A model generated the notes under the pieces. That model was given only the letters and a program-made list of their open reading frames with translations. It did not search any database and was not told the DNA's origin. DNA of 29,098 nt from Bacillota bacterium (GTDB taxonomy: Bacteria > Bacillota > Limnochordia > Darwinibacteriales > DTU012), in the NCBI GenBank assembly GCA_012521805.1, contig JAAYLQ010000005.1, positions 1 through 29,098 on the forward strand. The letters run 5' to 3'. A program made the translations under genes and the position numbers. Within the stretch, counting starts at the first letter, position 1, and each line of letters begins with the position of its first letter. This document shows, one piece after another, positions 24,144 through 29,098 of this stretch.

Positions 24144-24881
24144 GTGCATCGAGTTGTGGTGGCTGGTGGGACCGGTCGCACCGGAAAAGCAGTGGTGCGG
24201 TATTTGGCCAACTGTGAGGAGATAGAGGTTGTGGGTGTAGTCAGCAGGATGTACGCCGGTACGGATCTGCGCAAGCTTCTTCCTGATTTGAATTACAGCA
24301 TTCCTATCTTTAAGCAGCTTGAGCAAGCACTGTTGGCTGTTAAACCCACTGCGGTTGTGGACTTCACAGTTCCGGAGGCTGCAGTAACTCACTTTAGGCT
24401 GTGCATAGATAATAAGATTCATCCGATCATTGGCACAACGGGCTTTAATGACCAAGAGCAAAGCCTTTTCGCGGATTTATGCCTTAAACATAGAGTAGGT
24501 GGAGCGTTGATTCCGAATTTTGCCTTGGGTATGGTGGTCATGAAAAAGGCTTTGGCTGAGGCTGCTGCTATTTTCCCGTATGTGGCTGTAATTGACTATT
24601 ATTCAGATCAGAAAAAGGAGGTCCCATCAGGAACGTCAAAGCAGTTAGCTGCAGAACTAAAAATTTACGATAATTATAAGTGTAGAGAGATACCTGTTTA
24701 TAGTTTTCGAATTCCTGGTCAAAATGCAAGCCAACAGCTGAAATTTGGTGGACAGGGAGAAACGATAACTATCAGTCATGATGTGAGCGATCGAATCTGT
24801 TTTGGCCTCGGTGTGTATAAAGCAGTTATCAACATTGGCAAGTTTAACCATCTAGTTACTGATCTCAGCGATTTGCTTTAG
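24144..24881 (+). CDS. DapB-like dihydrodipicolinate-reductase-family protein lacking the catalytic histidines
   Basis: A 245-residue Rossmann-fold reductase of the DapB family. Seen: the NAD(P) loop VVAGGTGRTGKA (residues 4-15), VVDFTVPEAA, IIGTTGF (95-101), PNFALGM, and the substrate-binding PSGTS (161-165), then FGGQGETITISHD and the C-terminal CFGLGVYKAV. In E. coli DapB the catalytic motif is HHRHK; by spacing from PSGT, His159 and His160 correspond here to Tyr153 and Ser154, while the lysine (Lys157) is kept. It may act on another substrate or be a poor DapB. GTG 24144 is preferred (AGGGTGG upstream) over ATG 24117, which lacks a ribosome-binding site. No other lysine-pathway gene is near. 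Confidence 0.82.
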   Translation: MHRVVVAGGTGRTGKAVVRYLANCEEIEVVGVVSRMYAGTDLRKLLPDLNYSIPIFKQLEQALLAVKPTAVVDFTVPEAAVTHFRLCIDNKIHPIIGTTGFNDQEQSLFADLCLKHRVGGALIPNFALGMVVMKKALAEAAAIFPYVAVIDYYSDQKKEVPSGTSKQLAAELKIYDNYKCREIPVYSFRIPGQNASQQLKFGGQGETITISHDVSDRICFGLGVYKAVINIGKFNHLVTDLSDLL

Positions 24882-24913
24882 CTTCAGTGCTGGTTTTCTG
24901 GGGTGATAATTTA

Positions 24914-25396
24914 ATGAAGAAAACGAACAGCTTTATACTGCTGATTCCAATTGCATTTGTTTGGCTGCAGTATGCCGAAGCGATAAACTCGTGGGTACAG
25001 CTGACTGTCGGACTAGCACTGCTGGTCCTTTTCTTGGTGGGTTTTTGGCATAGTGTAACAGATGCCGCCAGCGAATGGTCAGGCTTACCAAGCAGTTGTG
25101 TTCTGGCAGCAGGGGCGGCTGTTGTGACCTATTGGCTGAACAATATAGTGGGATTGGGTCCGCTGGTGGCTTCCGGTTTGATGGGATTAGCTGCGGCTTA
25201 TACTTTGAATTTAGACCGGTCAAAAGTTGCTTATGCAGGTGCTTTTGTTGGCATGGCTGCCGCTGCTGTTGGCTGGTTAGGAGTTTTGACCGCAGGTGTT
25301 CTGATGGGATTGTTCTATACAACACAACAGCAAGCAATCAATGTCCAGGGATTGGCGGCAAGCTGGGTGCTTTTGCGGCAGCAGCTGGAATTGTAG
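24914..25396 (+). CDS. Small integral membrane protein, probably frameshifted near its C-terminus
   Basis: I do not recognise this 160-residue protein. It shows about five hydrophobic segments, starting with FILLIPIAFVWLQYA, and no catalytic motif. ATG 24914 is used because GGGGTGAT lies upstream. The frame ends in a polar QQQ/RQQ tail unlike a membrane protein. Near 25348 the -1 frame continues as GIGGKLGAFAAAAGIVALVIFS, ending at 25416, a fitting last membrane helix that matches GIGGRLGVFAF in the next gene. One missing G in the GGG run at 25348-25350 would explain this. It lies 32 bp after the DapB-like gene and is probably in the same operon. Confidence 0.7.
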   Translation: MKKTNSFILLIPIAFVWLQYAEAINSWVQLTVGLALLVLFLVGFWHSVTDAASEWSGLPSSCVLAAGAAVVTYWLNNIVGLGPLVASGLMGLAAAYTLNLDRSKVAYAGAFVGMAAAAVGWLGVLTAGVLMGLFYTTQQQAINVQGLAASWVLLRQQLEL

Positions 25397-25446
25397 CTCT
25401 AGTGATCTTTTCTTAGTTCATGTTCGACGTTAGGAGAGAATAATTC

Positions 25447-25815
25447 GTGGTTGGACTGACTTTAATAACAGGCATTGGTACCGGGATAGCAATGTATTTC
25501 CTTAGAATGAAACTCTATTTAAATGAAGTTCGGGCATCAGCCTGGACAGTATTATTGGTGGGCCTTATATCAAAACATCTTGATTTAGGAGCAGATCATG
25601 CTCTGCTGGCTGCATGCGTATCCTATGCTGCCATGTCAGACGAGGTGATTCTTAAGGATTTCAAAAGTTATGCTCTAGTTGGTCTGCTTACCAGCATTAC
25701 TTTTCTGATCTTTAAGGATACACTGGAAGGTATCGGAGGAAGATTGGGGGTCTTTGCGTTTATATCGACTCTTATTTACACTGCAGTTAAGCGGATGCGT
25801 GATAAATTATGGTAA
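25447..25815 (+). CDS. Small integral membrane protein of unknown function
   Basis: A 122-residue protein with about four hydrophobic segments (residues 2-18, 31-50, 53-67 and 75-108), and a basic C-terminal tail (KRMRDKLW) suggesting a cytoplasmic end. I do not recognise the family. The segment GIGGRLGVFAFISTLIY resembles the out-of-frame C-terminus of the preceding gene, so the two may be distant paralogues. The start is GTG with TAGGAGAG upstream. It sits 30 bp after the displaced end of the previous gene and 41 bp before the next, and the three small membrane proteins look cotranscribed. Confidence 0.78.
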   Translation: MVGLTLITGIGTGIAMYFLRMKLYLNEVRASAWTVLLVGLISKHLDLGADHALLAACVSYAAMSDEVILKDFKSYALVGLLTSITFLIFKDTLEGIGGRLGVFAFISTLIYTAVKRMRDKLW

Positions 25816-25856
25816 TATAGAGTTTTTCTGGTAATACTAGAGTCGAGGTGATCAGT

Positions 25857-26198
25857 ATGCTGAATGTTACTTACTTGTTGATTAAGTTTGTGTCAACATT
25901 AGTGCTTAGTTTGCTAACCTTGACTCTATTTGATTCTAATCCGTTTAGTCTCGTCTTGCTGTATGCTTTAATCACTACCGGAATTAACTTCTTTATCAGC
26001 ACAAGGGTATTTGCCTCCGATGATATCAGGACCCCTGCTGTTTTCGCTGAAGGGATCAGCTCAATGGCCATTGCCTGGGTAATGTCGTTTGTAATACCTG
26101 GCTTTCGCTCAACTTTTCTCACCCTCTTCGCTTTAGCCTGCGCTGTTATTCTCACAGGGTATTTTCTCCATAACTTATTGGTTCTTGAAACAAAATAG
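25857..26198 (+). CDS. DUF2512-like small membrane protein
   Basis: A 113-residue protein with four membrane helices resembling the DUF2512 (YndM-like) family of spore-forming Firmicutes: an opening KFVSTLVLSLLTLTLF helix, a short loop, an ALITTGINFFIS helix, then FAEGISSMAIAWVMSFVIPG and a final helix before the soluble tail. Function of that family is not established. The family assignment is from general resemblance and is moderate. ATG 25857 is preferred over GTG 25848, because GAGGTGATC at 25845-25853 is itself the ribosome-binding site. A terminator follows the stop. Confidence 0.72.
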   Translation: MLNVTYLLIKFVSTLVLSLLTLTLFDSNPFSLVLLYALITTGINFFISTRVFASDDIRTPAVFAEGISSMAIAWVMSFVIPGFRSTFLTLFALACAVILTGYFLHNLLVLETK

Positions 26199-26201
26199 AC
26201 G

Positions 26202-26230
26202 GCTCTGCATCAGCAGGGCTTTCTATTTTT
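26202..26230 (+). terminator. Rho-independent terminator after the small membrane protein genes
   Basis: GCTCTGC (26202-26208) pairs with GCAGGGC (26213-26219), with one G-U pair and a 4-base loop, followed by TTTCTATTTTT. It closes the transcript that contains the DapB-like gene and three small membrane proteins. Confidence 0.75.
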
Positions 26231-26297
26231 AACAAGGGTTTTTTGGAAATTCCACGAAGTATAACAAATGTAAAACAATTTAAGGTGGTATCAGTAT

Positions 26298-26978
26298 ATG
26301 TGGCAGACATTTGTGGAGTTAATTTCCATCACCCCGGATTTGTTGGCGAAATTTGTTATTGCAATGCTAAGCGCAGCTATACTTGGTTTGGGGATTGGCT
26401 TGGTGTATAAGTTTACCCATCGTGGACTCAGCTATGAGGCGACATTCTTACCAACATTGGTTGGACTAGCACCAGTAGTTTGCTGTGTAATGTTTTTTAT
26501 CCAGGGTAATTTAGTGTTATCCTTGGGTTTGGTCGGTTCCCTTTCCATTATTCGGTTCCGCACTCCAATTAAAGATTCCCGTGACATGGTCTTTCTGTTT
26601 TGGTCTATTGCAACAGGGTTAGGGGCTGGAACCAATAATCTTGGGATGGTTGCGGTTGCGGGCATTATCATTGCTTTGATCTACATAGTCATGCATTTTG
26701 TTAGGTATGGCATTCCGACCGATGCCGAGTATGTTTTAATTATCAGGGGCGATGGAAGTTATCGTGCGGTAGAAATCAACCAGGTGATTTCTCAATTCCA
26801 GGTCGAAGCGTATCTCCGCTCCCATGATATTAAAGTGGATTATTGGGAACGCGTTTTTGAACTGAAGCTGGGCAAGGTCAATCAAGAAATAATTGATCAG
26901 CTAGTAAGTTCAATTCATGAATTGGAAGGAATTTTGGAGGTATCTGTACTCGCTCCCCAATTGGCACTGCCGCTATAA
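26298..26978 (+). CDS. DUF4956 membrane protein
   Basis: A 226-residue protein of the DUF4956 family. Seen: four predicted membrane helices in the first 135 residues, the hallmark cytoplasmic-loop motif GSLSIIRFRTPIKDSRDMVFLFWSIA split between two helices, and a soluble C-terminal alpha/beta domain (about residues 140-222). In many Firmicutes and other bacteria this family lies next to a VTC-domain gene and CotH-type proteins, as here. AAGGTGG precedes ATG. The VTC gene starts 25 bp after the stop, so the pair is an operon. A role as membrane partner of the VTC protein is inferred from context. Confidence 0.9.
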   Translation: MWQTFVELISITPDLLAKFVIAMLSAAILGLGIGLVYKFTHRGLSYEATFLPTLVGLAPVVCCVMFFIQGNLVLSLGLVGSLSIIRFRTPIKDSRDMVFLFWSIATGLGAGTNNLGMVAVAGIIIALIYIVMHFVRYGIPTDAEYVLIIRGDGSYRAVEINQVISQFQVEAYLRSHDIKVDYWERVFELKLGKVNQEIIDQLVSSIHELEGILEVSVLAPQLALPL

Positions 26979-27003
26979 TACAATTTCAGAAGGATGTAGA
27001 TCT

Positions 27004-27786
27004 GTGCGCATAATTGAACGATGTGAACACAAGTATCAAATAGATTCGCCTAAACTTTATCAAGTACGGAATCAAATACTTACATGCCGGATGGAGCTGG
27101 ACAATTATTCCAGAAATGGTCCCTACTATGTGAGAAGTTTGTATTTTGATTCCGATGATTATCACAGTTTGTACGAGAATTTGGGTGGGTGTTGGGGTAG
27201 AATTAAGCTGCGGATTCGTTCTTATTGTGAAGAACCTTCAGACCGTATTTCAGTAGAGCTAAAGACAAAGAGGGGTAACCACTCAATTAAATACAGCACT
27301 TTTATTTCATACTCTTGTTACGAGACATTTATAAAAACCAGGCATTTCCCTAAGAATAACAATCCGGTCTTAATTGAATTTGAACGTTTAGTACATCTCC
27401 GCAATTTCCAGCCAAAAGTGTTAATTGAATATAATCGTGAAGGTCTGCGCTCCCAGAGCGGTTCAAATCTGCGCATTACTTTCGATACCAATATTCGCAG
27501 TGCTCCAGCTTCCGAACTGTTTCCCAAACGGCAGACATTTCGAACTCATTATACTAAAGGAGCGATTTTGGAAATCAAATGCATGGGGCGGCAGCCCCGC
27601 TGGCTGAGTCAGTGTGTACAGCAGCATGGGTTGAAATGGATTGCAAACAGCAAATATGTTCAAAGCATATCTCTGCGGCCTGATGTGCTCAAACGGTCTG
27701 CCGCTCAGCTGATGATGCCGGTACAGACGCCGAAGGATCAGCGTCAGATTCAGGACAGCCGTTATGGAACGACAGCTAATATTTAA
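27004..27786 (+). CDS. VTC-domain (polyphosphate-polymerase-like) protein
   Basis: A 260-residue soluble protein of the VTC family (triphosphate tunnel fold), whose yeast member Vtc4 makes polyphosphate from ATP. Seen in order: ERCEHKYQI (residues 5-13), the VRSLYFDS strand, the tunnel arginines in KLRIRSY (Arg70, Arg72), VELKTK (Glu85, Lys87), LIEYNR (Glu142, Arg145), ITFDTNI (Asp161) and LEIKCMG (Glu190, Lys192). These basic and acidic strand residues are those expected to line the tunnel, so the domain looks catalytically intact, although polyphosphate synthesis by such bacterial proteins is inference. GTG 27004 is chosen with AAGGA nine bases upstream. It is 25 bp after the DUF4956 gene and 21 bp before the LRR protein gene. 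Confidence 0.9.
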   Translation: MRIIERCEHKYQIDSPKLYQVRNQILTCRMELDNYSRNGPYYVRSLYFDSDDYHSLYENLGGCWGRIKLRIRSYCEEPSDRISVELKTKRGNHSIKYSTFISYSCYETFIKTRHFPKNNNPVLIEFERLVHLRNFQPKVLIEYNREGLRSQSGSNLRITFDTNIRSAPASELFPKRQTFRTHYTKGAILEIKCMGRQPRWLSQCVQQHGLKWIANSKYVQSISLRPDVLKRSAAQLMMPVQTPKDQRQIQDSRYGTTANI

Positions 27787-27807
27787 TAGGTTAAAGGAGG
27801 ACTTGTT

Positions 27808-28968
27808 TTGAAGCAGTTTAAATGCATTCTTTTATGTCTACTGTTGGTACTGATGTTAGGAACGACCGGCTCTGCTTTTTCAGAGCCACTACTGGATTTA
27901 GCTGTGCAGTTGGAATTGATTCGGATTAACGCTGGCGATGATTTGAGTCGGATTACCACCCTTGATCTCCAGGATCTCGGTGTGTCATCACTAAACGGCA
28001 TTGAACAGCTGCACAATTTAGAATCCCTGAATTTAAGGGGCAATCCGATCCGGGATCTGTCTCCAATCAGGGGTTTAGTTAATCTAGAAAGTTTAAACCT
28101 GCGGGAGACGCTGGTCAGCAACTTGTCTCCTCTTAAGAACCTCACCAGTCTGCGGTACCTTAATATTCATTCAACGCCGGCTGCAGATCTCAGCCCGATT
28201 GCCAGTTTAACTAATCTGGAAACTCTGATCATGCGGAATGTAAATGTTGGTGATCAAATTGAAGTGCTTGCGGGATTGACTAATCTGCGCCGCCTCAATA
28301 TCCGCAATACCGGCGTCAGAGACTTAACAGTTTTAGGAGAGCTGATGAGTAAAGGCGCTCTACAGGATCTGGATGTTTTAGGGATTGAAGCTAACGTCGA
28401 TATTCGGGAAAATCCTCTGGTGGTTGATCCCCGGGCGGATGATTACGCTCCGGTAAGACAGTACTGGGAAAATATTTCAATTAGGGAACCGTATAATCTG
28501 CCTGTCCTTATCAATCAGGTGGTATATATAAATGAGGTTATGTCCTCCAACGGAGGAGTGATTCGCGATCGGGATGGGGACAGTTCAGATTGGATTGAAC
28601 TGTATAATCCCCATGATCAGGAAGTTGATTTATCTGGCTATTATTTGAGTGACTCCGAAGAAGAGATGAATAAATGGCTGATTCCCGATGGAACAGTTGT
28701 AAAACCAAAAGGATATTTGCTGATTTTTGCTTCTGGAAAGGATAGCTTAATTGATGGGGAACTGCATACCAATTTTAGTATCAGTGCGGCAGGTGAATCA
28801 ATTCTGCTTGCAGATCCTGATTTGGGATTAGTAGATTACTTTCCTGCGGTTGAAATTCCTCGGGATATCAGCTTCGGCAGACTCCCGGATGGGGGATGGG
28901 AGCTTAAGTACATGAAGATTCCAACACCGGGAACCGCTAACAGTGCTCAAAATACTTACGAATGGTAA
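27808..28968 (+). CDS. Exported leucine-rich-repeat and lamin-tail-domain protein
   Basis: A 386-residue exported protein. Seen: a signal peptide (about residues 1-24), internalin-like leucine-rich repeats of about 22 residues (50-205; for example LESLNLRGNPIRDLSPIRGL and LESLNLRETLVSNLSPLKNL), and a lamin-tail domain (about 237-378) beginning VVYINEVMSSN, with DWIELYNPHDQEVDLSGYYLSD and the usual PTPGTANS end. In CotH-associated proteins such a domain usually precedes a CotH kinase domain, which is missing here; the protein ends naturally, not by truncation. The start is TTG, with AAGGAGG seven bases upstream. It completes the DUF4956-VTC operon and is followed by a terminator. Surface or spore-coat placement is inference. 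Confidence 0.88.
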   Translation: MKQFKCILLCLLLVLMLGTTGSAFSEPLLDLAVQLELIRINAGDDLSRITTLDLQDLGVSSLNGIEQLHNLESLNLRGNPIRDLSPIRGLVNLESLNLRETLVSNLSPLKNLTSLRYLNIHSTPAADLSPIASLTNLETLIMRNVNVGDQIEVLAGLTNLRRLNIRNTGVRDLTVLGELMSKGALQDLDVLGIEANVDIRENPLVVDPRADDYAPVRQYWENISIREPYNLPVLINQVVYINEVMSSNGGVIRDRDGDSSDWIELYNPHDQEVDLSGYYLSDSEEEMNKWLIPDGTVVKPKGYLLIFASGKDSLIDGELHTNFSISAAGESILLADPDLGLVDYFPAVEIPRDISFGRLPDGGWELKYMKIPTPGTANSAQNTYEW

Positions 28969-28983
28969 CTAGATCGAGTAGGT

Positions 28984-29013
28984 AACCGCTAGGTGATCAG
29001 CCTAGCGGTTTTC
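28984..29013 (+). terminator. Rho-independent terminator after the LRR/lamin-tail gene
   Basis: AACCGCTAGG (28984-28993) pairs perfectly with CCTAGCGGTT (29001-29010) around a 7-base loop; a short TTTTCCTC tail follows. It closes the DUF4956-VTC-LRR operon. Confidence 0.85.
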
Positions 29014-29098
29014 CTCTCACAGAACGGTACGTACGGACCGCGTATACCGCTCCTGATAGACCTCAGTCATACTTCGTAGTATTGATGCAAAAGACCGA

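Noticed and set aside
25340..25352. Programmed -1 frameshift site
   Set aside because: No X XXY YYZ slippery heptamer or clear downstream stem is visible; a one-base indel in the G run is simpler.
29025..29060. Short palindromes such as GTACGTAC near the window end
   Set aside because: Too short and without a gene context inside the window; nothing ties them to a function.

Overview
The window reads as a chromosomal segment of a spore-forming, moderately AT-rich member of the Firmicutes. Ribosome-binding sites are strong (AGGAGG type), GTG and TTG starts are common, and pgi, cwlD, the DUF503 and DUF188 genes and a DUF2512-like gene all look Firmicute. It also carries outer-membrane hardware: two TolC-family proteins with a MacB-type pump, and a small exported protein that looks like a beta-barrel ending in phenylalanine. 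A diderm Firmicute (for example Limnochordia-like or Halanaerobiales-like) is my inference; no rRNA or marker gene is present to confirm it. I see no tRNA, rRNA, CRISPR array, insertion sequence or phage gene.

Layout. 50-5351, plus strand: a LacI-type regulator with a good sigma-A promoter, mnmA, a DUF503 gene, a terminator, a DUF188 gene, zwf and an orphan metal-dependent cyclase, closed by a long hairpin shared with the converging operon. 5358-12515, minus strand: a tightly packed six-gene efflux operon, in transcription order adaptor, ATPase, two TolC-family proteins, two MacB-type permeases. 12516-14311: a divergent control region, cwlD, and mtnN converging on it with a 25-bp overlap. 14321-19154, plus strand: pgi, then a zinc-type ABC importer (znuA, znuC, znuB) whose overlapping genes run into an RluA-type pseudouridine synthase. 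19247-21247: an exported beta-barrel candidate and an unrecognised exported protein, convergent and sharing one terminator.

21303-26230 is the most unusual part. A palindrome-rich promoter drives an 879-residue fusion of a class III PLP aminotransferase with a domain resembling the cyanobacterial long-chain acyl-ACP reductase. After a terminator come a DapB-like reductase that lacks the family's catalytic histidine and three small membrane proteins; the first of these appears frameshifted, and its displaced C-terminus resembles that of the second. 26298-29013 holds a DUF4956 membrane protein, a VTC (polyphosphate-polymerase-like) protein and an exported LRR plus lamin-tail protein, a set that recalls CotH-associated clusters. 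The last 85 bases hold nothing I can assign.

How the genes connect: zwf and pgi are both central glucose-6-phosphate enzymes but lie in separate units. The efflux operon encodes a complete inner membrane-periplasm-outer membrane pump. The fusion enzyme could, by inference, turn an acyl thioester into an aldehyde and then into an amine, so a long-chain amine or modified lipid is the main hypothesis worth testing here.
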